Notes: generated by a model not told the origin, from the sequence alone. 64,000 nt of DNA from Streptomyces achromogenes (GCF_030816715.1 NZ_JAUSYH010000001.1:3410001-3474000), one strand, 5' to 3'; numbered from the stretch's first letter, positions 25,592-35,269 are shown. Numbers and translations are program-made.

Positions 25592-27943
25592 CTACTTCGC
25601 CGACGGTCCGACCTGCAGGCTGATCGTCGAGCCGTCCGACGGCTCCTTGACGATCTTGATGCGGGTGTTGGTGTCAGTGACCTTCACACCCGCGAGCGGG
25701 GTCTTCGGGTCCCAGTACGTGGACGTGCCGTCGTCGAAGACCGGGATGCCGATCCGCGACTTGACCTTGGTCGCGACGCCCGCCTTGTGCAGCGTGAACG
25801 CGTCGGTCGCGGCGCGGCCGAAGGTGGAGTCGAAGGACTGGATCCGGCTGTTCATGTACGTGCCGTCGGCCCACTTCATCGGCGTCGGGTGCGCGTCGAC
25901 GGGCAGGATCAGGCCCGTGCCGTTGTGCTGGCTGGTGTTGTCGTCAGCCTGCGAGGTGTCCCACTTCCAGATCAGCAGACCGTTCTGGTACGGGTAGTGC
26001 TCGACCCAGGACGGACGGGTCGTCGAGAAGCCGAAGTTGTACGGGCCGACCTTGAGGGTCTTGTCGTACGACGTGTACTGGCGGTTCTCGGCGATGTAGT
26101 ACTGCGGGTAGTCGTCCGTGATGGACGCGCCGATGCGGGAGAAGCCGTTCGTCGTCCAGGCGCTGTCCTGGGACTCGGCGTTGTCGGAGAAGACGGTCGC
26201 GCCGTTGGCGGTCACCGTGATCTCGTCGGCCGCGAAGCCCTTCAGCGCCACGCCGCCGTCGCTCTGGTAGCGGAAGCGCAGGTCGACCTTCTTGCCCGCG
26301 TAGGCGTCCAGCGGGTAGGTCAGCTTCTGGTAGGCCGCGACCGAGCCGGTGAGGGCGGGCTTGCCGCTGCCGTCACGGGTGATGGCGCTGCCGTCGGCCA
26401 GCTTGCCGTCGATCGGCGTCCAGTTGGCGCCGCCGTCGGTGGACACCTCGGTGTAGAGGTAGTCGTAGTCGGCCTCGATGTCCCACCAGCCGTCGAGGGT
26501 CAGGCTCGCGGCGGACTTGCCGGTCAGGTCGACCGAACGGGACAGGGAGTTGCGCAGGTCGTTGCCGCTGCCGCTCCACCACTGCGTCTTGCCCTGCGCC
26601 GGGGCGACCACCTCGGTGGTGACCGTCTTGTCGGGCAGCTGGACGATGAGGGCCTGCGGGTTCTTGGTGTTGTACTCCGCGACGCCCAGCGTGTGCTTCG
26701 ACTTCTTGCCGGCCGTGGCGACGTCGTAGTCGAGCCAGCCCAGCTGCAGCTTGTCCCAGGCGTTCATGTCGCCGGGCAGGTCGCCGATGGTCTCCTTGCC
26801 GGTGCCCAGCCAGGAACCGGAGGACATCAGCGTCCAGAAGCCGGTGGAGTTCTCGCCGCCGCCGGAGGTGTCGTACTCGTCCGGCAGGCCGAGGTCGTGG
26901 CCGTACTCGTGCGCGTAGACGCCGAGTCCGCCGTTCTCCGGCTGGATGGTGTAGTCGCCGACCCAGACGCCCGTGTCGCCGATCTGGGTGCCGCCGAGCC
27001 GGTTGGCGTCCGGGCCGGTGGAGCCGGCGTCGGTGCCGAAGGCGTACCAGCGGTGGGCCCAGATGGCGTCCTCGCCCTGCGCGCCGCCGCCCGCGGACTC
27101 GTCCTCGCCGGCGTGCACGATCTGGAAGTGGTCGATGTAGCCGTCGGGCTCGTTGAAGTCGCCGTCGCCGTCGAAGTCGTAGCGGTCCCACTGGTCGTAC
27201 TGGGCCAGCTCCGCCTTGATCTCGGCGGCCGTGTCACCGGCGGCCTCGCGGTCCGCCACCCAGGCGTTGACGCCGTCCTGGACCGCGTACCAGGCTCCGG
27301 TGGAGGCCTTGTTGGAGCCGTAGCGGGCCTCGTTGTAGGGGACCTTGACCCAGTCGGTCACCTCGCCGTCGACCGAGTAGCGTCCCGAGGACTGCTTCTC
27401 GTAGTACTTCTTGAGCGACTCGGTGTTCTTGCCGGTGCCGAAGTACAGGTCCTGGAAGTGCTTCTGGTCGTAGTCCGCCTGCCAGGCCGTGGAGTTGTCC
27501 TGCTTGCGGTCCGGCTTGGCTATCTGGTTGTGCAGCGGGCCGGCCGTGCCGCCGTAGCGGCTGTCGACCTGGTCGCCGAACTCGACGAGGATCGTGAAGA
27601 TCTTGTCGGTCTTCTCGCGCCCGAGCTCGACGAACTTGCTGTCGCCCTTCTTGCTCTTGAGCTGGACGACCTTCGAGCCGTCGCGGTTCTTGACCGTCGA
27701 CCGCCCGGCTATGACCTCCTTGAGCGCCTCCTCGCGCTGCGCCTCCTGCGTCTTGCTGAGCGGCCCGTCGAAGTCGTGCTCGCGGGCCTTGGCCGGCTGC
27801 GGGTCGTGCCGGCCCGCTGCCGGGGACTGCGCCGAGTTGTTCTCGGCGGCCTGCGCCACGGCGAACGTCGTGAACGTCGCCGTGGCCGCCGCGAGTGCGA
27901 CGACCGTGGCGGCCGTGCGGAACGTCCAGGATCTACTGGTCAC
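25592..27943 (-). CDS. Secreted immune inhibitor A-type M6 metalloprotease
   Basis: 783 aa. Sec-type signal peptide (residues about 1-35: basic RS, hydrophobic TVVALAAATATFTTFAVA, then AQAAE). The zinc site is YAHEYGHDLGLPDEYD (HExxHxxGLxDE), about residue 350. The pro-region (residues 36-140) is Lys/Glu-rich and a C-terminal beta-sandwich module holds the Trp-rich lobe. Active outside the cell after propeptide removal. GTG at 27943 is chosen since GGAGG lies 7 nt upstream. Confidence 0.9.
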   Translation of the reverse strand: MTSRSWTFRTAATVVALAAATATFTTFAVAQAAENNSAQSPAAGRHDPQPAKAREHDFDGPLSKTQEAQREEALKEVIAGRSTVKNRDGSKVVQLKSKKGDSKFVELGREKTDKIFTILVEFGDQVDSRYGGTAGPLHNQIAKPDRKQDNSTAWQADYDQKHFQDLYFGTGKNTESLKKYYEKQSSGRYSVDGEVTDWVKVPYNEARYGSNKASTGAWYAVQDGVNAWVADREAAGDTAAEIKAELAQYDQWDRYDFDGDGDFNEPDGYIDHFQIVHAGEDESAGGGAQGEDAIWAHRWYAFGTDAGSTGPDANRLGGTQIGDTGVWVGDYTIQPENGGLGVYAHEYGHDLGLPDEYDTSGGGENSTGFWTLMSSGSWLGTGKETIGDLPGDMNAWDKLQLGWLDYDVATAGKKSKHTLGVAEYNTKNPQALIVQLPDKTVTTEVVAPAQGKTQWWSGSGNDLRNSLSRSVDLTGKSAASLTLDGWWDIEADYDYLYTEVSTDGGANWTPIDGKLADGSAITRDGSGKPALTGSVAAYQKLTYPLDAYAGKKVDLRFRYQSDGGVALKGFAADEITVTANGATVFSDNAESQDSAWTTNGFSRIGASITDDYPQYYIAENRQYTSYDKTLKVGPYNFGFSTTRPSWVEHYPYQNGLLIWKWDTSQADDNTSQHNGTGLILPVDAHPTPMKWADGTYMNSRIQSFDSTFGRAATDAFTLHKAGVATKVKSRIGIPVFDDGTSTYWDPKTPLAGVKVTDTNTRIKIVKEPSDGSTISLQVGPSAK

Positions 27944-28308
27944 TTGATGTCCTCCCACGCACGCGTCAGCCCGCGCGGTAGGGGGATTCCTGTCAAGGAA
28001 AGTCCGCGCGCTGTTATACGCGTGTAGTCAAGTGACGCCATTTGACTACTGGTTTAGAAGAAAAGACAGACCTTGACTTGGACAGGTCAAGTGCATTATT
28101 AGGAGCCGGTGTTCGTATTGCGGACATGTGACGGTTTCTTGACGCTGCCCCTCGCGGGCGCGCGGGGCAGTCCACGTGGTGGACGTCATGACTCCGTGCG
28201 CCCCCTGTGCTCCGGCACCGTGGGTTAGGTCACGCTTACCGTTCGTTCCGCTCGGGCATGCAGCCGAATAGAGTCGAGACCGCCCCCGCTCCCGAGGACA
28301 CGATTGCC
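27944..28308. other. Intergenic region between M6 protease and small membrane protein
   Basis: 365 bp of divergent promoter region. Apart from the GTCAA dyads (28024-28091), nothing else was recognised; local AT content is higher than average near 28020-28130. Confidence 0.6.
28024..28091. promoter_or_regulatory. Dyad-rich region upstream of the M6 protease gene
   Basis: GTAGTCAA (28024) - 10 nt - TTGACTAC (28042) is a perfect 8-bp inverted repeat. CTTGAC (28072) - 8 nt - GTCAAG (28086) is a second 6-bp dyad with the same GTCAA core. Both lie within 150 bp upstream of the protease start, where an operator or promoter is expected. Confidence 0.5.
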
Positions 28309-28644
28309 ATGCCTCGTCCGACAGTCGCACAGCTCACGTACGGTTCCTGCACCGTCATCTTCTCGACGCTCGCCATGCTGCTGCTGTCGCAGACCAGTTC
28401 GGGCCCCGGGATCGTCGTCGTCGTGGTCGCCGCGGTCGCCCTCGGCGTACTCGTCGCCATGACGGTGCCGACGCCGAAGCCCCCGCGAGCCCCCGTCGCC
28501 CGTTCCGCGGCGACCCGGTCCGTGAGCCGGCCCGCGCCCGTCGCGGTTCCCGCGCCCACGTCCGCAACCAGGTCCGTGACCCTGCCCGTCCCGGCCTCGG
28601 TCGCCTCGGCGCCCGAGCCCGTCCGGGAGCCCACGGCTCCCTGA
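28309..28644 (+). CDS. Small two-span membrane protein of unknown function
   Basis: 111 aa. Two adjacent hydrophobic segments (CTVIFSTLAMLLLS and GIVVVVVAAVALGVLVAM) are separated by a short polar turn, followed by a Pro/Ala/Ser-rich tail of about 55 residues with repeated SATRSV-like pieces. No domain recognised. Upstream ATG codons are possible, but MPRPTVAQLTYGS at 28309 gives the cleanest protein. Confidence 0.65.
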   Translation: MPRPTVAQLTYGSCTVIFSTLAMLLLSQTSSGPGIVVVVVAAVALGVLVAMTVPTPKPPRAPVARSAATRSVSRPAPVAVPAPTSATRSVTLPVPASVASAPEPVREPTAP

Positions 28645-28658
28645 CCCGCACCCGGCGA

Positions 28659-28701
28659 CACGGCGCAGGGCCCACGTTTCGGCCGCGGGCCCTGCGCCGT
28701 G
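28659..28701. terminator. Bidirectional terminator hairpin
   Basis: Perfect 15-bp arms CACGGCGCAGGGCCC / GGGCCCTGCGCCGTG with a 13-nt loop between convergent genes. Confidence 0.85.
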
Positions 28702-28775
28702 CCGCTGTCCCGCCGTCGCCGTCCCGCCGTGTCGCCGTCGCACGGACCGCGTCCGGCGCTCCGCCGTAGCGCGCC

Positions 28776-29486
28776 TCAACGGGTGCCGACCACCACCGTC
28801 TTGGCCGCCTTGTCGTGCAGGCCCTGCTTGTAGGGCTTGTCGAGGTAGCTCCAGCCGCCGCAGACCGCCGTCCACAGACAGGCACAGCAGAACGCGAACG
28901 GCACCCAGAGCACCAGGGCGCGCACCAGGGACGTCTGCACGGAGGGCGTCGAGCCGTCGTCGAGATCGGCCACCCTCATACCGAGCCACCTCTTGCCCAG
29001 CGTCTGCCCCGTCCTGGCGGTGAGGACCGTGTCGTACGCGACGTACAGGATCGCGGCGACGAGTTCCCGTCCGAAGGACTTGCCGAACTCGATCCGGTCC
29101 GCGTCCACGGTGTACTGCGCCACCCCGAAGGCCCACGCCAGCAGCGACACCACGACGAAGACGAGGACCATGTCGATGATCCGGGCCAGCGTGCGCCGGC
29201 CGCTGTCGGCGAGCGGGGGCATCCCGGCGAGCGGGTCCGCGGGGTAACCGCCGTAGGGGTCGTCCCCGCCGCCGCCAGGGGGTCCACCGCCGTGGGGTCC
29301 GCCCCCGTAGGGTCCGCCGCCGGGCGCGCCCGCGTACGGGTCCCGCGGGGCGTCGTACGGCGAGCCCTGCCCCGAGCCGTACGGGGGCAGCCCCTGGTCG
29401 TGCGGAGGCCGCTGCGGAGGCCGCTTCCTGAGCGGGTCGTCCTCCGGCGGCTCGCCGCCGGAGCCGGGAGGCGGTTCGTTGGTCAT
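28776..29486 (-). CDS. RDD-family membrane protein (short form)
   Basis: 236 aa. Residues 1-95 are Pro/Gly/Tyr-rich low complexity. The RDD domain (residues 95-236) has RRTLARIIDMVL at the first span, then YDTVLTARTGQTLGKRWLGMRV and a last span with a cluster of Cys (FCCACLWTAVCGG). The tail KQGLHDKAAKTVVV resembles its larger neighbour. Transport or ion role unknown. ATG at 29486. Confidence 0.85.
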   Translation of the reverse strand: MTNEPPPGSGGEPPEDDPLRKRPPQRPPHDQGLPPYGSGQGSPYDAPRDPYAGAPGGGPYGGGPHGGGPPGGGGDDPYGGYPADPLAGMPPLADSGRRTLARIIDMVLVFVVVSLLAWAFGVAQYTVDADRIEFGKSFGRELVAAILYVAYDTVLTARTGQTLGKRWLGMRVADLDDGSTPSVQTSLVRALVLWVPFAFCCACLWTAVCGGWSYLDKPYKQGLHDKAAKTVVVGTR

Positions 29487-29566
29487 GCCCCCGAGTCGAC
29501 CGCGAACCCCCTCGGCTCCGCATCCGGCGAGCGGCCGTCCGGGGTAGCGGTCCGCCGGGGCGCCGG

Positions 29567-31210
29567 TCAGCCGGCGACGAACGTGTGCGCCGCCTTGTCG
29601 TGCCAGCACTGGCGCCACGGCCTGTCGAACAGGCCCCACAGGAGGCCCACCACGCCGACGGCGAGCAGACCGGGCACGCTGTAGACCAGCCAGCGGCGCA
29701 GGGCCGCCCCGTAGGACGGCGGCTCACCGCCCTCGATGTCGCGCACCTGGAGACCGAACAGCTTCTTGCCCAGGGTGCGGCCCCACTTGGCGGTCGGCAG
29801 CGCCTCGTAGAGGATCCCGAACACCAGCAGGACGGCGAGGACGATCCCCAGGTACACCGACGTCGTGCCGTCCAGCAGCCAGACGGTGACGGTCTCTCCG
29901 CTCAGCTTGGCCGCGTCGATCTTCTCGTCGACGTGGTCGAGGGCCCGCACACCGAGCGGCAGGGCCGCGCCGGCGGTGACGGCCGCGAGGACGAGCGTGT
30001 CCACGAGGCGGGCGGCGAGCCGCTTGCCCAGGCCCGCGGGCCGGGCCTCGGCCTGCCGCCGGGCGGCCGCCTGGAAGACGTCGTCGACCGGCGGCTTCCA
30101 GGGCGCGACGGGACCGTCCTCGGCGCCGGTGAGCCGGTGCACCTGCTGCGCCCAGGAGGGCTGGCCGCCCCCGGCCCCCGCGGCCATCGGGACGGAGCCG
30201 GCGGGGGCTACCGCGCCGGTGCCCGGCCGGGGCTGAGCGGCGCCGAGGCCGGGGCCGCCCGGGCCGGCAGGCTGGTGGGGCGCGCCCGGAGCGGGCGGCT
30301 GAGGCGCGGACGGGGCGGACGACGGCGCGGGGGCGGGCCGAGCCGCCGAGGGTGCGGGCGGGAACCCGGGGCCCTGCGGGGCGGGGGTCGCCGCGGCCTG
30401 CGCGGGGTTCTGCGGGGACGGGATCCGCGCGGGTCCCTGCGGAGCCCGGACGCCCGGTCCCGGTGCGGACGACACCCGGTCGGCCGCCGCCTTGCCGGCT
30501 CCGAATCCGGGGGGCGCGGGGGCCGCGCCGGCGGCGGGCGCGGTCGTCGGGCCCTGAACGCCGGGCGGGTGGTGGCCGTCGGCTCCGCCCGTGCGCGGGG
30601 CCGGCGGGCGGAAGGTGACCGTGCCCTGGTCGGGGGTGTGGCCGGCGGGAGCGGAGGGGGCCGGGCCGGCCGGTGCTGCGGCCTGCCCCGCTCCCCCGCC
30701 GCCCGCGGTGGGCCGGCGGAAGACGAACGTGCCCCCGGAGACCACCTCCCCGGCGCAGGCCTCCGGCTCCGCGGGCGGGATCGTCGTCATGCCGTCGGTG
30801 CTCGTCGAGACGCCCTCGGGCTGGACCTGGGCGGGCGAGGACACCCTCGGGTCGGCGGCCGGCGGGGCGCCCCAGGAGACCCGGCGGTCCTGGTCGCCGC
30901 CGAAGCCGGACTGGTGGGAGCGGTCGGCGCCCCACGCGGAGGCCGACTCGGGGTGACCGCCGTACGGGTTCGCCGGTACGGGGCCGGCCTGCGCGGGGTC
31001 CTCGTCGAAGAAGTGCGGGCCGGTCTCCTCCACGAAGGCCGGCGCGCCGGACGGAACCGTGAGCGGGCGGCCGTCGGACGGCGCCGGCCGGCTGGTGCCC
31101 GGTACCCAGGCGGAACCGTTCCAGTACCGGACGTATCCAGGGATGGAGGGGTCCGGGTAATACCCCTCGCGGGGCCTGTCGTCACCGGGTGCCGGGGTTG
31201 GGGCGCTCAT
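29567..31210 (-). CDS. RDD-family membrane protein with DUF2510-like N-terminus
   Basis: 547 aa. Residues about 12-45 are a DUF2510-type motif (GYYPDPSIPGYVRYWNGSAW). Then come about 330 Pro/Ala/Gly-rich low-complexity residues and a C-terminal RDD domain with about three spans (LGKRLAARLVDTLVLAAV, TTSVYLGIVLAVLLVFGIL, GRTLGKKLFGLQV). It ends WRQCWHDKAAHTFV, as does the adjacent short RDD gene, so the two are likely a duplicated pair. ATG at 31210. Confidence 0.85.
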   Translation of the reverse strand: MSAPTPAPGDDRPREGYYPDPSIPGYVRYWNGSAWVPGTSRPAPSDGRPLTVPSGAPAFVEETGPHFFDEDPAQAGPVPANPYGGHPESASAWGADRSHQSGFGGDQDRRVSWGAPPAADPRVSSPAQVQPEGVSTSTDGMTTIPPAEPEACAGEVVSGGTFVFRRPTAGGGGAGQAAAPAGPAPSAPAGHTPDQGTVTFRPPAPRTGGADGHHPPGVQGPTTAPAAGAAPAPPGFGAGKAAADRVSSAPGPGVRAPQGPARIPSPQNPAQAAATPAPQGPGFPPAPSAARPAPAPSSAPSAPQPPAPGAPHQPAGPGGPGLGAAQPRPGTGAVAPAGSVPMAAGAGGGQPSWAQQVHRLTGAEDGPVAPWKPPVDDVFQAAARRQAEARPAGLGKRLAARLVDTLVLAAVTAGAALPLGVRALDHVDEKIDAAKLSGETVTVWLLDGTTSVYLGIVLAVLLVFGILYEALPTAKWGRTLGKKLFGLQVRDIEGGEPPSYGAALRRWLVYSVPGLLAVGVVGLLWGLFDRPWRQCWHDKAAHTFVAG

Positions 31211-31520
31211 GTCCGTCGTCCCGTATCTGCTCGGGGGTGGGATGGGGGGCTCCACATCTATCAGACGGACGCAAGCCCCACGGCCAGTCCTGCCGGACCC
31301 GCCCCTTTCCGGGCAACCCCGTGCACGCTCTTCACACGTTCGGAACCGTCCGCAGGGGACTCGGAGGGCCGACGGAGGGGGCCGGTGCGGAAAGTCCGCC
31401 GAAAAAAATTCCGCAGACCCGCGTAATGGTTGCGGCGCTGTCCCCTCTCCCCTCGTACGAGCCCGCTCACGGGCCCGCCCACGGGCCGCGATCGGGGCCC
31501 GTCGACGAGAGGAGAACGAC
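31211..31520. other. Divergent promoter region of the RDD and ssgG genes
   Basis: 310 bp between divergent genes. AGAGGAG sits before the ssgG ATG; no other element is recognisable with confidence. Confidence 0.5.
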
Positions 31521-31997
31521 ATGCAGCACACCGTGGTGGAGCGCGAGCTGGAGCTCAGACTGATCCTGTCGCCGGAGCGCGCCGTCCCGGTGCCGGCCCG
31601 GCTCGGCTACCGCAGCGACGACCCGTTCGCCGTCCATGTGACCTTCCACATCAACTCCGCGCAGCCGGTGGGCTGGACGTTCGCCCGTGAGCTGCTGGTG
31701 GAGGGCGTGTTCCGGCCGTGCGGCTACGGGGACGTACGGGTGTGGCCGACGAAGTCGCAGGGGCGCGGTGTGGTGCTGATGGCGCTGAGCTCGCCCGACG
31801 GGGACGCCCTGCTGGAGGCGCCGGCGGCGCAGGTCTCGGCCTGGCTGGAGCGGACGCTGCGGGTGGTGCCCCCGGGCGCCGAGGGCGACCGGCTCGGCAT
31901 CGACGACGGGCTGGCCGAGCTGCTCGCCCCGACGCCCGCGGACGACCTGTGGCTGAGCGACCCGTGGCCGTCGGACGAGTCCCGGGACGGTGAGTGA
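31521..31997 (+). CDS. ssgG: SsgA-like sporulation protein (SsgG)
   Basis: 158 aa. SALP family: ELRLILSPERAVPVPARLGYRSDDPFAV at the N-terminus, HVTFHINSAQPVGWTFAREL, FRPCGYGDVRVWPT and a C-terminal LAELLAP tail. SALPs are restricted to morphologically complex actinomycetes and control septum site and DNA segregation in aerial hyphae. Position next to RDD genes fits ssgG of S. coelicolor by memory. RBS AGAGGAG before ATG 31521. Confidence 0.8.
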   Translation: MQHTVVERELELRLILSPERAVPVPARLGYRSDDPFAVHVTFHINSAQPVGWTFARELLVEGVFRPCGYGDVRVWPTKSQGRGVVLMALSSPDGDALLEAPAAQVSAWLERTLRVVPPGAEGDRLGIDDGLAELLAPTPADDLWLSDPWPSDESRDGE

Positions 31998-32042
31998 GCC
32001 GCCGGCGCGGGAGCCGGGGTGACCGAAACAGCGGGCCGGGGC

Positions 32043-33470
32043 TCAGAACAGCTTGCCCGGGTTGAGGATGCCCAGCGGGTCGAAGGCCGCCTTGACGGCG
32101 CGCTGCATCTCGACGCCCACCGGGCCGATCTCGCGGGCCAGCCACTCCTTCTTGAGCACGCCGACGCCGTGCTCGCCGGTGATGGTGCCGCCGAGTTCCA
32201 GGCCGAGGCCCATGATCTCGTCGAAGGAGGCGCGGGCACGCCGGCACTCGTCGGGGTCCGCCGCGTCGAAGCAGACCGTGGGGTGGGTGTTGCCGTCGCC
32301 GGCGTGGGCGACGACCCCGATGGTCAGCCCGTGTCCGCGCGCGATGCGTTCGACGCCCTCGATCATCTCGCCGAGTCTGGAGCGGGGCACGCACACGTCG
32401 TCGATCATCGTGGCGCCCTTGACGGCCTCCAGCGCGACGAGCGAGGACCGCCGTGCCTGGAGCAGGAGTTCGGACTCTGCGGCGTCCTCGGCGGGGACCA
32501 CCCGGACGGCGCCGGCCGTCTCGCAGAGCGCGCCGACGGCGGCGAGGTCGGCGGCCGGGTCGGGGGTGTCGAAGGCCGCGAGCAGCAGGGCCTCGGTGGT
32601 CTCCGGCAAGCCCATGCGGGTCAGGGCGTTGACGGCGCGGACGGTCGTACGGTCCATCAGTTCGAGGAGGGACGGGACGTGCCCGCCCGCCATGATCCGG
32701 CACACCGCGTCGCAGGCGGCGGCGCCGGAGGCGAACTCGGCCGCCAGCACCAACTGCTGCGGCGGCCGTGGCCGCAGCGCCAGGACGGCCCGTACGACGA
32801 CGCCCAGCGAGCCCTCGGAGCCGACGAACAGGCGGGTGAGGTCGTACCCGGCGACGCCCTTCGCGGTGCGGCGGCCGGTGGACATCAGCCGTCCGTCGGC
32901 GAGCACCACGTCGAGTCCGAGGACGTATTCGGCCGTCACCCCGTACTTCACGCAGCACAGGCCGCCCGAGGCGGTGCCGATGTTGCCGCCGATCGTGCAG
33001 GTCTCCCAGCTGGACGGGTCGGGCGGGTAGTACAGGCCGTGCTCGCCCACGGCACGGGAGAGGGCCGCGTTGACGACGCCGGGTTCGACGACGGCGATCC
33101 GGTCGACCGGGTTGATCTCGAGGATGCGGTCCATCCGGGTCAGGGAGAGGACGATGCAGCCGTCGGAGGCGTTGGCGCCCCCGGACAGGCCGGTGCGGGC
33201 GCCCTGCGGGACGACCGGGACGCGCAGCTCGCTCGCCGTGCGCAGGACGTGCCGCACCTCCTCGACGGTGCGCGGCAGTACGACGACGGCCGGGGCGCCG
33301 GCCGGGCAGAAGCTCGCCATGTCGTTGGCGTAGGAGGCCGTGACGTCGGGGTCGGTGAGGACGGACCCGGGGGGCAGGCCGGCGCGCAGCCGGCCGAGCA
33401 GGACGTCGGTCGCCGCGGCGTCGTGCGTGGCCGCGGCGTCGTCTTCGGGGGGTGCTTCCCAACGGCTCAT
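32043..33470 (-). CDS. FAD-linked oxidase (glycolate oxidase GlcD type)
   Basis: 475 aa. FAD_binding_4 domain residues about 40-185 (VVPQGARTGLSGGANASDGC, SLTRMDRILEINPVDR, ETCTIGGNIGTASGGLCCVKYG). The C-terminal FAD-oxidase domain ends with MIDDVCVP, VGVVAHAGDGNTHPT and ITGEHGVGVLKKEWL. Oxidises 2-hydroxy acids; glycolate or D-lactate are typical substrates. No GlcE or GlcF partner is adjacent. ATG at 33470. Confidence 0.88.
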   Translation of the reverse strand: MSRWEAPPEDDAAATHDAAATDVLLGRLRAGLPPGSVLTDPDVTASYANDMASFCPAGAPAVVVLPRTVEEVRHVLRTASELRVPVVPQGARTGLSGGANASDGCIVLSLTRMDRILEINPVDRIAVVEPGVVNAALSRAVGEHGLYYPPDPSSWETCTIGGNIGTASGGLCCVKYGVTAEYVLGLDVVLADGRLMSTGRRTAKGVAGYDLTRLFVGSEGSLGVVVRAVLALRPRPPQQLVLAAEFASGAAACDAVCRIMAGGHVPSLLELMDRTTVRAVNALTRMGLPETTEALLLAAFDTPDPAADLAAVGALCETAGAVRVVPAEDAAESELLLQARRSSLVALEAVKGATMIDDVCVPRSRLGEMIEGVERIARGHGLTIGVVAHAGDGNTHPTVCFDAADPDECRRARASFDEIMGLGLELGGTITGEHGVGVLKKEWLAREIGPVGVEMQRAVKAAFDPLGILNPGKLF

Positions 33471-33568
33471 GATCAAAGGTTCGCACCGGGGGCCATCGGT
33501 GTGAACCCCCGTCCGGGGACCCTCCGGCTGACGTCGCACGGTCGTCGTACTGACGCACAGTGAGCGCC

Positions 33569-35140
33569 ATGGAGAACGAGGAGCGCGCCGCCGAAGAGCG
33601 CACCGCCCCCGACGGGACTCCTGCGGAGGCCGCCGGCGGGGCCGTCGCGGCAGCCACCGGAGGAACCGCCGCGGAGGCCGTCGGCGAAGCCGCCGGGGAG
33701 GCCGCGGGGAAGGCCGTCGGCGAGGCAGCCGAGGAGGTTTCCGGGGACGTCGTCCGGGCGCGTCGGCGACGGCGTCTGGTCGTCGGCTCGCTCGTGGGGT
33801 GTCTGGTGCTGGGCGGCGGGGTGCTGGTGTGCCTGCCCGGCGAGGGGCCGGCGGGACGCGGCGTGCCGGCGGCGGCTCCGGGGGCGCAGGCGGGCTCGGC
33901 GGTGCGGGCGGGGGTGGCGGCCGCGCTGTCCGATCTGGCGGCGCTGGTCGAGGAGCGGGAGCGCGCGGTGCGGGAGCGTCCCGAGGACGCGCGGTCCTGG
34001 GCGGTGCTCGGCACGGCGTACCTCGAGCAGGGCCGGCGCACCGCCGGGGTCGCCGTCCTGTATCCGAAGGCCGAACGGGCGCTGCGGGCCTCGCTGAAGG
34101 CACGCCCCCGGGGCAACGCGGACGCCCTCGGCGGTCTGGCCGCGCTGGCCAACGCCCGCCGGGACTTCCCCGCCGCACTGCGCTGGGGTGAGGCCGCGCG
34201 CAAGGCGGCGCCGAAGCGCTGGACGACGTATCCGCAGCTCATCGACGCGTACACCGGGATGGGGGACTACAAGAAGGCGCTGAAGGCGCTGGACGCGCTG
34301 ACGGCGCTGCACTCCGGTCCTGCCGTGCGGGGGCGTGCGGCGGGCGTCTACTGGGACCGGGGCCGGCGTGAGGACGCGCAGGCCGCGCTGGCGGACGCGG
34401 CGGTCGGCGCCGTCTCCCCCGCCGAGCAGGCGGCGTGGCTGGAGCGGGCCGGGCAGCTCGCCTTCGAGCGTGGAGAGCGGGAGGACGCGCTGCGGCACTT
34501 CCAGGAGGCGGTCCGGCTCGACCCGGACCAGCGGGCGGCGCAGGCCGGGCAGGGCAGGGCGCTGGCGGCACTGGGGCGGACGACGGAGGCGCTGAGCGCC
34601 TACCGGGTGGCGCTGGAACGGCAGCCGCTGCCGCAGTACGCGCTGGAGCTGGGCGAACTGTACGAGTCACTGGGGCTGGCCCAGGCGGCGCGGGTGCAGT
34701 ACGACCGGTTGCGGACGCTGGTCCGGCAGGAGTCTGCCGGTGGCGTCGACGGGCAGCTGACGCTCGGCCGGTTCGAGGCGGACCACGGGGACCCGGCGAC
34801 GGCGGTGCGGCGGCTGCGGGCCGAGTGGCGGCGCCAGCCGGGCATCGCCGTCGCGGACGCGCTGGGCTGGGCGCTGCACCGGGCCGGGAACGACGAGGAG
34901 GCGCTGAGGTTCGCCTCGATCGCCACCGACCGGGTGCACGGGGGCGCCGTGTACAGCGCGCCGTACCTCCACCACCTCGCGGTGATCGAGCGAGGGCTGG
35001 GGAAGGACGGCCCGGCGCGGCGGCACCTTCAGGAGGCGTTGCGGATCAACCCCTACTTCTCGCCCCTGTTCGGCCCGGCGGCCCGGGCCGCCCTCGCCGG
35101 CCTCGGCGAGGAGCCGCCCCCGGCCGAACTGCCCGACTAG
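33569..35140 (+). CDS. Tetratricopeptide-repeat protein with membrane anchor
   Basis: 523 aa. A Glu/Ala-rich cytosolic tail with AAGEAAGKAVGEAAEE repeats is followed by a basic stretch and one span (LVVGSLVGCLVLGGGVLVCL), then a TPR domain. Repeat signatures include ARSWAVLGTAYLEQGRR, YPQLIDAYTGMGDYKKALKA and ALRHFQEAVRLDPDQRAAQA. Likely a scaffold facing the outside. The first codon could be GTG 33560 instead; neither start has a clear SD. Confidence 0.75.
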   Translation: MENEERAAEERTAPDGTPAEAAGGAVAAATGGTAAEAVGEAAGEAAGKAVGEAAEEVSGDVVRARRRRRLVVGSLVGCLVLGGGVLVCLPGEGPAGRGVPAAAPGAQAGSAVRAGVAAALSDLAALVEERERAVRERPEDARSWAVLGTAYLEQGRRTAGVAVLYPKAERALRASLKARPRGNADALGGLAALANARRDFPAALRWGEAARKAAPKRWTTYPQLIDAYTGMGDYKKALKALDALTALHSGPAVRGRAAGVYWDRGRREDAQAALADAAVGAVSPAEQAAWLERAGQLAFERGEREDALRHFQEAVRLDPDQRAAQAGQGRALAALGRTTEALSAYRVALERQPLPQYALELGELYESLGLAQAARVQYDRLRTLVRQESAGGVDGQLTLGRFEADHGDPATAVRRLRAEWRRQPGIAVADALGWALHRAGNDEEALRFASIATDRVHGGAVYSAPYLHHLAVIERGLGKDGPARRHLQEALRINPYFSPLFGPAARAALAGLGEEPPPAELPD

Positions 35141-35240
35141 GGCCACCTGTCACCTCACCTCACCGGGGGCGGGCCGGACCGGGTCTGCGACGGGCCGGGT
35201 CCACGGCGTGGCGCGCTCTGCCGGTCACGGGGTTGGCGTG

Positions 35241-35269
35241 GTCTGCCGTGGTCTGCCGTGGTCTGCCGG
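35241..35269 (+). repeat. Three tandem 10-bp copies at the end of hppD
   Basis: GTCTGCCGTG repeated at 35241 and 35251, then GTCTGCCGG at 35261, immediately before the hppD stop codon on the opposite strand. Possibly a slippage product. Confidence 0.6.
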
